Shown piece after piece: positions 53,031 through 61,165 of a stretch of DNA of 64,000 nt. The notes beneath the pieces were generated by a model. That model had not been told where the DNA came from and ran no database searches. It saw only the letters and a list, made by a program, of their open reading frames with translations. The translations under genes and the position numbers were made by a program. Each line of letters begins with the position of its first letter. The first letter of the stretch is position 1. This DNA is from an uncultured Dorea sp. (lineage in GTDB: Bacteria; Bacillota; Clostridia; Lachnospirales; Lachnospiraceae). Location of the stretch: contig CAJTVY010000014.1 in assembly GCA_910579925.1 (NCBI GenBank), positions 1 through 64,000 on the forward strand, read 5' to 3'.

Positions 53031-53059
53031 ATCATAGCCGATTGAGACTGAAATATCAA
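53031..53059 (-). promoter_or_regulatory. Promoter of the AAA ATPase-nuclease pair
   Basis: Minus strand: TTGATA (53059-53054), 17-nt spacer, TATGAT (53036-53031). The leader is about 57 nt. A 9-bp inverted repeat (TTCTATTGA 53076-53084, TCAATAGAA 53097-53105) lies just upstream and could be an operator or the end of the hemW transcript. Confidence 0.6.
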
Positions 53060-53121
53060 GCATGGATCGCTTTCATTCTATTGATTTATCCATCTTTCAA
53101 TAGAATTTAATTGCCTCATTT

Positions 53122-54249
53122 TCATAATAAAAACTCGCACATCACCCCATTGCTCACGTCAATTCCCCGTTCCGTCAGCCGCACAAAATCGCCCTCTTCT
53201 TCCAGCAGTCCCATCCCATACATCTTCCGAAGCGTCTCGCCGTATACCTCATCCATCCCACGTCCAAATTCTTTCCTGAATTCCGTCTTTGACACTCCCG
53301 CCATCTTCCGAAGCCCCAGAAACATACACTCTTCCATCTGCTCCTGTACACTTAATATTTTCGGCTCTTCCCCGTCATTCCATCTCTGATGATTCAAAAG
53401 CGAAGCCGCGCCCGAACCAATCCCAAGATACTCTGTCCTGTTCCAATATCCCAGATTATGCCTGCACTCGAATCCCGGCAGTGCATAATTGGAAATCTCA
53501 TACCGGTGATAACCATACTGGGAAAGAATCGCCTTCGTTCTCCAATACATCCGCCGTTCTTCCTCTTCGTCCGGCAGTTTCTCCACAAACGGAACGGCCG
53601 CCGTATCCCCTCTGCCGCCGTATTTCTCATAAAAGGGGGTCCCCTCCTCAATAATCAGACTATAAGCCGAGATATGCTCTGGCCTTAACCCGGCGACTTT
53701 ATCCAGCGTCTCTTCCCACCCGGTAAGGGTCTGCCCTGGGATTGCTGACATCAGATCTACATTAATATTTTCAAATCCCCTCTCTCTGGCCAGTCGGTAC
53801 GTTTCAAGAAATTCTTCATAAGTGTGGATTCTCCCAAGTCGTTTCAATTCTTCATTCTTTGCGGACTGCAGACCGATACTCAGCCGGTTAATACCTGCCC
53901 GGTAAAATGCTGCCAGCTTTTCTTCTGTCACCGTACCTGGATTAACCTCCATCGTAACTTCCGCTCCACAATCAATCACAAATGTATCCCAGACCGCCTC
54001 CGAGATCCTCTGGATCTGTGCCGCTTCCAATATAGAAGGGGTCCCGCCGCCTATGAAAATACTGCTGACATGATAAGCCTTTGCCAGTTCCCCGTATGAA
54101 CGGATCTGCCGACAAAGGACTTTCACATATTCCTGCCGCTCCTCCTCGGTAGAAGGGGCTGACAGGAAATCACAATATTGGCATTTTCTGATACAAAAAG
54201 GAATATGGATATATAACTCTAATTCTTTCTTTTTCATTTCCGCCTTCAT
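53122..54249 (-). CDS. hemW: HemW-like radical SAM protein (haem chaperone)
   Basis: This 375-residue protein has the radical SAM motif with Cys19, Cys23 and Cys26 (CIRKCQYC) and the family features IFIGGGTPSIL, RLSIGLQS and DLMSAIPGQT. It ends with a HemN-like C-terminal domain. HemW is thought to insert haem into target proteins and is not a coproporphyrinogen oxidase. It begins three bases after lepA; an ATG four codons in (54237) is an alternative start. Confidence 0.92.
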   Translation of the reverse strand: MKAEMKKKELELYIHIPFCIRKCQYCDFLSAPSTEEERQEYVKVLCRQIRSYGELAKAYHVSSIFIGGGTPSILEAAQIQRISEAVWDTFVIDCGAEVTMEVNPGTVTEEKLAAFYRAGINRLSIGLQSAKNEELKRLGRIHTYEEFLETYRLARERGFENINVDLMSAIPGQTLTGWEETLDKVAGLRPEHISAYSLIIEEGTPFYEKYGGRGDTAAVPFVEKLPDEEEERRMYWRTKAILSQYGYHRYEISNYALPGFECRHNLGYWNRTEYLGIGSGAASLLNHQRWNDGEEPKILSVQEQMEECMFLGLRKMAGVSKTEFRKEFGRGMDEVYGETLRKMYGMGLLEEEGDFVRLTERGIDVSNGVMCEFLL

Positions 54250-54252
54250 TCC

Positions 54253-56067
54253 CTATTTATCATCCAGCTTCAGCACGCTCATAAATGCCTTCTGAGGAAT
54301 CTCTACACTTCCCACCTGGCGCATACGCTTCTTGCCTTCCTTCTGTTTTTCCAGAAGCTTCCGCTTACGGCTGATATCGCCGCCATAACATTTGGCAAGC
54401 ACGTCCTTACGCATGGCCTTAACCGTCTCCCTTGCAATAATCTTGCTGCCGATTGCCGCCTGGATCGGAATCTCAAAAAGCTGTCTTGGAATCTCTTCTT
54501 TCAGCTTCTCGCACATCTTACGCCCACGCTCATAAGCCGTGTCCGCATGGATGATAAAAGATAAGGCATCTACTTCTTCCTTGTTGATGAGAATATCCAG
54601 CTTCACCAGATTGGACTGAACATAGTCATCCATCTCATAATCAAAGGAGGCATAACCTCTGGAACGTGATTTCAGTGCGTCAAAGAAATCGTAGATAATC
54701 TCGTTCAAGGGCAGATGATACCGAAGCACTGCCCGGGTCTCTTCGATATACTCCATCCCGTCATAGACTCCCCGGCGTTCCTGGCACAGATCCATAATCG
54801 CCCCGATAAATTCTGACGTAACCATAATCTCCGCTTTCACCATAGGTTCCTCCATATAGTCAATCTCCGAGGGATCCGGCAGATTAGAGGGATTGGTCAG
54901 TTCAATCACATCACCGTTGGTCTTATACACTTTATAGATAACTCCCGGAGCCGTTGTCACCAGATCCAGATTGTACTCTCTTTCCAGACGCTCCTGAATA
55001 ATCTCCAGATGGAGAAGCCCCAGGAATCCGCAGCGATACCCGAAACCTAATGCAATAGACGTCTCCGGCTCAAACTGAAGGGATGCGTCATTGAGCTGCA
55101 ATTTCTCCAAAGCGTCCCGAAGATCCGGGTATTTTGCCCCGTCTGCGGGATACATGCCGCAGTATACCATGGGATTGACCTTCTTATAACCCGGAAGAGG
55201 TTCTTCACACGGATTGGCTGCATTGGTAATGGTATCGCCCACCCGGGTATCCTTTACATTCTTAAGACTCGCCGTAATATAGCCTACCATACCGGCGCTC
55301 AGTTCCTCGCAGGAAATAAACTGCCCTGCGCCAAAATACCCCACTTCTACCACTTCCGCCTTCGCACCGGTAGCCATCATCAGAATCGGCGTTCCTCTTC
55401 TGACTGTTCCTTCTTTTATTCTGCAGAACACAATGACGCCCTTGTAAGAATCGTACAAAGAATCGAAAATCAACGCCTTAAGCGGGGCCGCCGGATCTCC
55501 TAAAGGCGCCGGAATCTTCTCCACAATCTGCTCTAACACTTCCTCCACGTTCAGCCCTGTTTTCGCTGAAATCTGAGGGGCGTCCATGGCCTCAAGTCCG
55601 ATCACATCCTCAATCTCTTCCATGACCCGTTCTGGTTCGGCGCTTGGAAGGTCAATCTTATTGATTACCGGCATTACGTCCAGATCATGATCCAGCGCCA
55701 GATAGACATTTGCCAGCGTCTGGGCCTCCACGCCCTGGGCGGCGTCCACCACCAGAATTGCCCCGTCACAGGCCGCAAGGCTTCTGGATACTTCATAATT
55801 GAAATCCACATGCCCCGGTGTATCGATAAGATTAAAGATATACTCTTCACCGTTCTTTGCCTGGTACACAATGCGCACGGCCTGTGCCTTGATGGTGATT
55901 CCTCTCTCCCGTTCCAGTTCCATATTGTCCAGCACCTGGGACTGCATCTCACGGCTGGTCAGAAGCCCCGTCTTCTCGATGATACGGTCTGCCAGCGTGG
56001 ATTTCCCATGATCTATATGGGCAATAATACAAAAATTACGAATTTTACTCTGCTCTATTCCTGCCAC
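54253..56067 (-). CDS. lepA: Elongation factor 4
   Basis: This 604-residue translational GTPase can back-translocate stalled ribosomes. It has the P-loop AHIDHGKSTL (residues about 17-26), DTPGHVDF, NKIDLPSA and the LepA C-terminal domain with CYGGDISRKRKLLEKQKEGK (split at about 560-579). The start is a GTG with AGGGG at 9 nt. It is followed closely by hemW, a common pairing. Confidence 0.97.
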   Translation of the reverse strand: MAGIEQSKIRNFCIIAHIDHGKSTLADRIIEKTGLLTSREMQSQVLDNMELERERGITIKAQAVRIVYQAKNGEEYIFNLIDTPGHVDFNYEVSRSLAACDGAILVVDAAQGVEAQTLANVYLALDHDLDVMPVINKIDLPSAEPERVMEEIEDVIGLEAMDAPQISAKTGLNVEEVLEQIVEKIPAPLGDPAAPLKALIFDSLYDSYKGVIVFCRIKEGTVRRGTPILMMATGAKAEVVEVGYFGAGQFISCEELSAGMVGYITASLKNVKDTRVGDTITNAANPCEEPLPGYKKVNPMVYCGMYPADGAKYPDLRDALEKLQLNDASLQFEPETSIALGFGYRCGFLGLLHLEIIQERLEREYNLDLVTTAPGVIYKVYKTNGDVIELTNPSNLPDPSEIDYMEEPMVKAEIMVTSEFIGAIMDLCQERRGVYDGMEYIEETRAVLRYHLPLNEIIYDFFDALKSRSRGYASFDYEMDDYVQSNLVKLDILINKEEVDALSFIIHADTAYERGRKMCEKLKEEIPRQLFEIPIQAAIGSKIIARETVKAMRKDVLAKCYGGDISRKRKLLEKQKEGKKRMRQVGSVEIPQKAFMSVLKLDDK

Positions 56068-56179
56068 GTTATTGTTCCCCTTACTTCTTTCTACTCATAT
56101 CCAGCGAAACACCCCTGTCAGTTGCGAGTGCCTTCACTTCGCTCAGTATACCATCCGAAATCAGATTTTACAATCCATT

Positions 56180-57160
56180 TTAAGTCACGCTATATTTTAC
56201 GATGAAAATCTCCACACTCATCCTGTCGTTCAGACGCCCGGTCTTCACCATCTCTTCTGTAGCTGCGGCGTCCTCCATGATACTGCGAAGTTCTGCCTTA
56301 GAAAACGTCCTGCACTGCTGCATATATTTTCCCGCCACGAAAGGATGAAGCTTTGCCGTCTTTGCAATCTGAGCCTTGTCATTTCCTCTTCCCATCAGAT
56401 CCTTCACCTCTAACAGAAGCCTGAACTGGCGGGCCAGAAGATATAAGATTCTCATGGGCGGTTCTTTTAAGGCAAGCAGATCGTAGTAATAATCCAGAGC
56501 CTTCCTCTGGTTCTTTGCCGCCACTGCCTCGATCATATCAAAGATCTTATTGGAAATCTGGGTCGTACAGATTGCGTCAATATCTTCCACTGTAATCTCA
56601 CTGTTTCCTAAGGTGTACGAAAATAATTTTTCCAGTTCTTTTTCCAGATTCTCCATGTCCGTCCCCGTCTTGGACAGCAGATAGCGGGCCGCAGATTCCT
56701 TAATCTGCCGCCCCTCTTTCTTCACATTGCCTGCAATCCAGTAGAGCAGCGTCTTCTCATCCTGCCGCCCCATCTCTACAATGCGTCCCCGGTCCTTCGC
56801 TGCTTTGTACATCTTTCCCCGCTTGTCCACTTCATTTTCAAGAAAAATCATACATGCAGTATCCGGCATTTCTTTGATATAGTCTGCCAGTTCTGGCGTG
56901 GCATTCTTGAAAAACCCGGAATTTTCTACCACAATCAGCCGTCTTTCTGCGAAAAACGGCATTGTCTCAGCCAGGTCAATCAGTTCTGCCGGATTGATCC
57001 CCTTCCCTTCATAGTAAGCATAATTCATCGTGTCCCCGTCTGGAATCACGGCTTTTATCATACGGTCCTTGTACTGCTTCTTCAGATAAGCTTCTTCGCC
57101 ATACAGAAGGTATACGCTCTTAAACTGCCCGGTTTTGATATCTTCATTCAGACTCTTCAT
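56180..57160 (-). CDS. holA: DNA polymerase III delta subunit
   Basis: This 326-residue clamp-loader subunit opens the beta clamp. It has the AAA+-like N-terminal fold (FKSVYLLYGEEAYLKKQY, about residues 13-30; LENEVDKRGKMYKA, about 105), and a helical C-terminal collar domain with AKLHPFVAGKYMQQCRTFS. It begins three bases after the FMN oxidase stop. Confidence 0.93.
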   Translation of the reverse strand: MKSLNEDIKTGQFKSVYLLYGEEAYLKKQYKDRMIKAVIPDGDTMNYAYYEGKGINPAELIDLAETMPFFAERRLIVVENSGFFKNATPELADYIKEMPDTACMIFLENEVDKRGKMYKAAKDRGRIVEMGRQDEKTLLYWIAGNVKKEGRQIKESAARYLLSKTGTDMENLEKELEKLFSYTLGNSEITVEDIDAICTTQISNKIFDMIEAVAAKNQRKALDYYYDLLALKEPPMRILYLLARQFRLLLEVKDLMGRGNDKAQIAKTAKLHPFVAGKYMQQCRTFSKAELRSIMEDAAATEEMVKTGRLNDRMSVEIFIVKYSVT

Positions 57161-57163
57161 GAA

Positions 57164-58177
57164 CTACCTTACCATGTCTCTTGTAATCTCACTTAAGGAA
57201 TGTGCGCCGCACATAGCCATCGCATCCTCAAGTTCTGCAATCAGTTTTGCGGTATAGACCTTAACGCCTTCGGCTGCCCCGCCGTACACGGCCGTCACGA
57301 AGGGACGGCCGATCAGAACTGCGTCTGCGCCAAGGGCAAGCGCCTTGAATACGTCCACACCAGAACGGATTCCGCCGTCTACGAAGATCTTCAGGTCTTC
57401 TCCCACTGCATCTGCAATCTCTTCTAACACTTCTGCCGTTGCCGGACACTGGTCAAGGACACGTCCGCCGTGGTTTGATACCACGATTGCCGATGCGCCT
57501 GCTTCTTTTGCCTTTAACGCGCCCTTTACGGTCATGATTCCTTTTACAACAAAAGGCACTCCTGCGGCTTCTACAATCTCTTTTAACTCTTCCACAGTCT
57601 TGCTTCCTGCCGGCGGTGTCAGATTCTTGAGGAAAGGCAGACCGGCTGCGTCAATGTCCATGGCCACGGCAAAAGAACCACAGGCCTTGATTAACGCAAG
57701 CTTCTCCTTTAAGGTATTGATATCCCAGGGCTTTACGGTGGGAATCCCGATTCCGTCCTTTTTCTGAATGGCTTTTGTCGCCGCCTCCATCACTGCCGGG
57801 TTCGTTCCGTCTCCTGTAAATGCGGCGATTCCCGCATCCGCACAGGCTGACACCAGAATGTCGTTGTATTCCAGATCGTCGTATTTGTCTCCGTAATGAA
57901 GCTTCATGGCTCCGATAGGAGCTGCAAAGAACGGCGCTTTAAATGTTCTGCCGAAAATCTCCAGGGATGTGTCCACCGGCTTGTTCTCGCAGATTGTGTC
58001 CATGTTAACAAACATCTCCTGCCATTTATTATAATTACGGATGGCAACCGTCCCGCTTCCTTTGGCTCCCGGCCCTGGAATCTTATTCGCACATGCCTTG
58101 CCGTTACATACCGGACATGCCTTACAGATATCGCCTACGCATGTCCTGGCGTTGCTTAATACTTCTTCATATACCAT
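57164..58177 (-). CDS. FMN-dependent alpha-hydroxy-acid oxidising protein with N-terminal cysteine cluster
   Basis: This 337-residue TIM-barrel flavoprotein of the lactate oxidase/dehydrogenase superfamily has FAAPIGAMKLHY, AAGLPFLKN, the catalytic SNHGGRVLD histidine/arginine motif (about residues 238-246) and VDGGIRSGVD. Before the barrel are cysteines at 13, 18, 21, 24 and 29 (CVGDICKACPVCNGKAC), a possible iron-sulfur or metal site. GGAGG supports the ATG at 58177; the longer frame starts at a GTG within it. It may oxidise lactate or another hydroxy acid with an electron-transfer partner rather than oxygen. Substrate unknown. Confidence 0.85.
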   Translation of the reverse strand: MVYEEVLSNARTCVGDICKACPVCNGKACANKIPGPGAKGSGTVAIRNYNKWQEMFVNMDTICENKPVDTSLEIFGRTFKAPFFAAPIGAMKLHYGDKYDDLEYNDILVSACADAGIAAFTGDGTNPAVMEAATKAIQKKDGIGIPTVKPWDINTLKEKLALIKACGSFAVAMDIDAAGLPFLKNLTPPAGSKTVEELKEIVEAAGVPFVVKGIMTVKGALKAKEAGASAIVVSNHGGRVLDQCPATAEVLEEIADAVGEDLKIFVDGGIRSGVDVFKALALGADAVLIGRPFVTAVYGGAAEGVKVYTAKLIAELEDAMAMCGAHSLSEITRDMVR

Positions 58178-58303
58178 CTTATCTTCCTCCACTTTCTATT
58201 TCCGATATTGCAAATTACAGATTTCTCTGCCAGAGTAAACATAAGGAATGCCATTCATCGTTAGAATCTCTGATAGATTCAGTATAATGGAGAATCTTGA
58301 CTT

Positions 58304-58726
58304 TTACAACATTTTATTAAGATTATCTGGTCCAAAGCCAAGCGGCAGCAGTTCTTTCAAGGTATACTCTGCCTGCCCGCCTTCCCCATCTGCCAGCACA
58401 ATTTTAAATGTTTCCGGATTACAGAATTCCATCATTACCTGGCGGCAGACCCCGCAGGGAGCGCACAAGCCGTTTCCATCCGTTCCTTCCATTCCACCGA
58501 CAATGGCAATCCTGGTAAATTCCCTTTCCCCCTCATATACTGCCCGGAAAAATGCCGTTCTTTCCGCACAGTTCGTCGGTCCATATGCAGCGTTTTCAAT
58601 GTTGCATCCATGATAGATCTTTCCGCTCTTTGTCACTAAGGCAGCGCCTACGCTATGATGTGAGTATGGAACATATGCACGTTCTCTGGCCTTTTTTGCT
58701 TCTGAAATTAATTCTGCGTTTGTCAT
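58304..58726 (-). CDS. cdd: Cytidine deaminase
   Basis: This 140-residue zinc enzyme converts cytidine and deoxycytidine to uridines for pyrimidine salvage. Zinc ligands are Cys53, Cys91 and Cys94 (NCAE and PCGVC), with catalytic Glu55. Length matches the tetrameric bacterial form. GGAGGGA precedes the ATG. Confidence 0.95.
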   Translation of the reverse strand: MTNAELISEAKKARERAYVPYSHHSVGAALVTKSGKIYHGCNIENAAYGPTNCAERTAFFRAVYEGEREFTRIAIVGGMEGTDGNGLCAPCGVCRQVMMEFCNPETFKIVLADGEGGQAEYTLKELLPLGFGPDNLNKML

Positions 58727-58800
58727 CTTTGTTCCCTCCTTACAGTACAGATCTGACTTCTCAATCGTCGAAACTAATGAATCTGTTCCTTTTTATTATT

Positions 58801-58850
58801 ACCAAAGGCACACCTTAATGAATGCCCTTCCGGCAGGCGGCCTTCGTCCG
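58801..58850. repeat. Diverged single copy of the 60-bp repeat
   Basis: AAGGCACACCTTAATGAATGCCC and the following G+C-rich stretch resemble the units at 60961-61140 over about 45 bases. It lies in the 413-nt gap 58727-59139 upstream of the first PadR gene. Confidence 0.5.
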
Positions 58851-58923
58851 ACAGGTAAATATAGACTATACCATTATCTCTCATAAAAAGTAAATTTGCA
58901 AGAAAAGGAATATGTCTGTCATA

Positions 58924-58964
58924 ATAGCAAGTAACTGTTCAGCCTGCAGCTGCGCACTTGCTAT
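58924..58964. other. Hairpin in the gap upstream of the first PadR gene
   Basis: Perfect 9-bp arms ATAGCAAGT (58924-58932) and ACTTGCTAT (58956-58964) around a G+C-rich loop. The role is unknown. Apart from this, the repeat at 58801 and the PadR promoter, nothing is seen in 58727-59139. Confidence 0.4.
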
Positions 58965-59019
58965 GCGGTTCGCAGCCAATGAATGGGAGCAGAAATCTCC
59001 TTTATTTTCAAAAAATAGA

Positions 59020-59048
59020 TTGCTAACTATCAGATTACAGTGTAATAT
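59020..59048 (+). promoter_or_regulatory. Promoter of PadR gene 1
   Basis: TTGCTA (59020-59025), 17-nt spacer, TAATAT (59043-59048). Confidence 0.6.
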
Positions 59049-59063
59049 AAATATACCGATACT

Positions 59064-59076
59064 CGATATATATTGA
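59064..59076. promoter_or_regulatory. Shared PadR operator, site 1
   Basis: CGATATATATTGA, identical to 59629-59641 and placed exactly 15 nt after the -10 box in both cases. Probably the PadR binding site. Confidence 0.6.
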
Positions 59077-59139
59077 ACTGATATACCATTTGAATCCCAT
59101 ATTGGAAACGTAAACAAGCCGAAAAGAAAGGAGAATCAT

Positions 59140-59490
59140 ATGCCTGTAAGCAAGAATCAGATTTCTGGCAATACATCTATGCTGCTTCTGAAACTTCTGT
59201 CAGAAAAAGATATGTATGGATATGAGATGATTGATACGCTGTCCACACGTTCTGAACAGGTATTCGAACTGAAAGTAGGTACCCTGTATCCGCTGCTCCA
59301 TAGTCTGGTACAGAACGGTTATCTTAACACCTATGACCAGCAGGTGAACGGGAAGCTCCGTAAATATTATCAGATCACATCCAGCGGACGCAGATATCTG
59401 GACAAAATGATAGAAGAATGGAACACTTATGCGAATGCAATCGGCAGAATGGTAGGCAGTAATGCGGGTATTATCATGAATCATGGATAA
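59140..59490 (+). CDS. PadR-family transcriptional regulator 1
   Basis: This 116-residue winged-helix repressor has the PadR core MYGYEMIDTLSTRS, VGTLYPLLHSLVQNGY and KYYQITSSGRRYL, plus a short C-terminal helix (PadR-s1 type). AAAGGAG precedes the ATG. It stands without a HAAS partner and is a close paralogue of the gene at 59709, with the same promoter geometry. An identical N-terminal stretch (SGNTSMLLLKLLSEKDMYGY) marks recent duplication. Confidence 0.92.
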   Translation: MPVSKNQISGNTSMLLLKLLSEKDMYGYEMIDTLSTRSEQVFELKVGTLYPLLHSLVQNGYLNTYDQQVNGKLRKYYQITSSGRRYLDKMIEEWNTYANAIGRMVGSNAGIIMNHG

Positions 59491-59511
59491 GAAAGGGATT
59501 TCACGAACAGG

Positions 59512-59553
59512 ATAAGGGTCTGAGTGTAATGGATCAAACACTCCGGCTCTTAT
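59512..59553 (+). terminator. Terminator of PadR gene 1
   Basis: ATAAG with GAGTGT (59512-59527) pairs with ACACTC and CTTAT (59538-59553), with a few wobble pairs. A T-rich tail (TTATTT) follows. Confidence 0.6.
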
Positions 59554-59584
59554 TTTATTTGCCAATTAATTTTAAACATATATA

Positions 59585-59613
59585 TTGACATATATCGACT
59601 TTCGATGTAATAT
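59585..59613 (+). promoter_or_regulatory. Promoter of PadR gene 2 and the HAAS gene
   Basis: TTGACA (59585-59590), 17-nt spacer, TAATAT (59608-59613). Confidence 0.75.
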
Positions 59614-59628
59614 TATTATAATGATAAA

Positions 59629-59641
59629 CGATATATATTGA
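59629..59641. promoter_or_regulatory. Shared PadR operator, site 2
   Basis: CGATATATATTGA, identical to site 1 and at the same distance from the -10 box. Related ATATATCG half-sites lie nearby at about 59591 and 59668. Confidence 0.6.
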
Positions 59642-59708
59642 TTATAATAATACATTGATTATTAATATATATCGGAAACAAAATAACAGTAAGGAAGAGG
59701 TGAACAAT

Positions 59709-60035
59709 ATGACAGTAAGCAGGAATCTGGTTTCCGGGAATACATCTATGCTGCTTCTGAAACTTCTGTCAGAAAAGGATATGTATGGGTATGAGATGAT
59801 CAATGCATTAGAGAAACGTTCGAATAACATATTTGAACTTAAGGTGGGAAGCCTTTACCCATTGCTCCACAGTCTGATGAAGAGCGGATACCTGAAGGGA
59901 TACGACAAAGCGGTGAATGGAAAGCAGCGTAAGTATTACCAGGTTACAGCCAACGGGCAGAAGTATCTCAGACGAATGGCAAAAGAGTGGAAGAATGATA
60001 CAAATGCAATAGATATGATGATAGGTGGTGTTTAA
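59709..60035 (+). CDS. PadR-family transcriptional regulator 2
   Basis: This 108-residue winged-helix protein is highly similar to the gene at 59140 (SEKDMYGYEMINALEKRS, VGSLYPLLHSLMKSGY, KYYQVTANGQKYLRR). GAGGTG supports the ATG at 59709; an upstream in-frame ATG lies in the leader. It overlaps the HAAS membrane-protein gene by one base, the normal PadR-HAAS pair, so it probably represses that gene and itself through the CGATATATATTGA site. Confidence 0.92.
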   Translation: MTVSRNLVSGNTSMLLLKLLSEKDMYGYEMINALEKRSNNIFELKVGSLYPLLHSLMKSGYLKGYDKAVNGKQRKYYQVTANGQKYLRRMAKEWKNDTNAIDMMIGGV

Positions 60036-60787
60036 TGATGAAGGCTGACAAATATTTGAAAGCACTGACGAAACGTATCGAAAATTCAAAAGTCCGGGAA
60101 GAAATCATGCGGGAGTATCAGAACCATATTCAGGACTGCAAGGAGGCCCTGATGGAGGCCGGCATGGGCGAAGAGGCGGCTGAGGAAGAAGCGGTACGGC
60201 AGATGGGCGATCCTGCGGAAGCGGGCCAGGAGATGAACCGGCTCTACAGAGAGATTCTGGATCTTGGCATGACTCTGTGGTTTTTAGGTGTGACACTTCT
60301 TCTCCTGCCGCTGAGATGGCTCATAGAGTTTGACGTCCCTTTAACCGTACTTGAATATATAGGCAGAGCATTTGTAATATACGGGCTGCTTTTAAGCGCA
60401 TGGGAGAAGTACAATGATCTGGGGATCGGATATATGCATGCCAGAAACTGGACCACCGGCATGGGAGCCATGAACAACAGCGGACTGATTCTGGCAATTG
60501 GAGTTGCTTTTCTGGCCCATGATATACCAAGGGGTGTGTGGCTTACCCTGGGGCTGGCCGCCGTACAGGTGTTATTAAGAAGCTTTATCCAGTTGCTGAA
60601 CCGGAAAAGAGAGACAGAACTTTTATGGCAGATCGGGGTTTCGGATACGGCTGTCACCTATAAAGGGAAAGGGACATTCTGCGGCAGGCAGATGAAGATT
60701 AAGACCAGAGATGATGAGATACAACCAGGCATACCTATCATCATTGTTGCTATGGAAGGACCGAAACCGGTTGTAGAAAAGGTATGA
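60035..60787 (+). CDS. HAAS-domain (DUF1700-like) membrane protein
   Basis: This 250-residue protein has an N-terminal HAAS domain (ADKYLKALTKRIENSKVREE, then EEAVRQMGDPAEAGQEMN, residues about 3-68), four hydrophobic segments (about 75-190) and a soluble C-terminus. HAAS proteins are the usual targets of PadR regulators and often couple to envelope stress or transport; their activity is unknown. It starts at the PadR 2 stop. ATG codons at 60035 and 60038 are both possible. Confidence 0.85.
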   Translation: MMKADKYLKALTKRIENSKVREEIMREYQNHIQDCKEALMEAGMGEEAAEEEAVRQMGDPAEAGQEMNRLYREILDLGMTLWFLGVTLLLLPLRWLIEFDVPLTVLEYIGRAFVIYGLLLSAWEKYNDLGIGYMHARNWTTGMGAMNNSGLILAIGVAFLAHDIPRGVWLTLGLAAVQVLLRSFIQLLNRKRETELLWQIGVSDTAVTYKGKGTFCGRQMKIKTRDDEIQPGIPIIIVAMEGPKPVVEKV

Positions 60788-60890
60788 TATCGGAGTTGAT
60801 ATAAAGGGGCAATCGGTTAGGTATCTCCTCCTAATGATCTTTCAGATACTTTATAACGACCAAGACATAACAATAGTCTTTCCGTAAAAA

Positions 60891-60931
60891 TTTCCAGATG
60901 TGCCGTCAGATTACAACCGCACATCTGGAAA
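60891..60931 (+). terminator. Terminator of the PadR-HAAS operon
   Basis: Perfect 12-bp stem TTTCCAGATGTG (60891-60902) with CACATCTGGAAA (60920-60931), loop 17 nt, A/T-rich flanks. Confidence 0.7.
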
Positions 60932-60960
60932 AATTTGTAGTCCTACATTCCAATATATGT

Positions 60961-61140
60961 TATAGTATACCCAAGGGCACACCGTAATACATGCCCTGCG
61001 GGCGGGTAGACTCCGTACAATAAGGTATACCCAAGGGCACACCGTAATACATGCCCTGCGGGCGGGTGGACTCCGTACAATAAGGTATACATTAGGGCAC
61101 ACCGTAATGCGTGCATTTCGGACAGGTGGCCGGCTATCAA
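60961..61140. repeat. Three tandem 60-bp repeats upstream of the ribonuclease gene
   Basis: Units start at 60961, 61021 and 61081. Units 1 and 2 differ at only a few bases; unit 3 diverges in its second half. Each carries GGGCA and TGCCC arms around a 12-nt loop (diverged in unit 3), then a G+C-rich stretch and a GTATAC-like end. A related single copy lies at 58801. The 378-nt gap 60788-61165 otherwise holds only the terminator at 60891 and the ribosome binding site at 61150. Sixty being a multiple of three, minus-strand frames read a repeated 20-residue unit, which is judged an artefact. Confidence 0.85.
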
Positions 61141-61165
61141 AGTATAAAAGGGAGGTTATACAGAA

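Noticed and set aside
60961..61140. CRISPR array
   Set aside because: The repeats are directly adjacent with no spacers and diverge towards one end. No cas gene is present.
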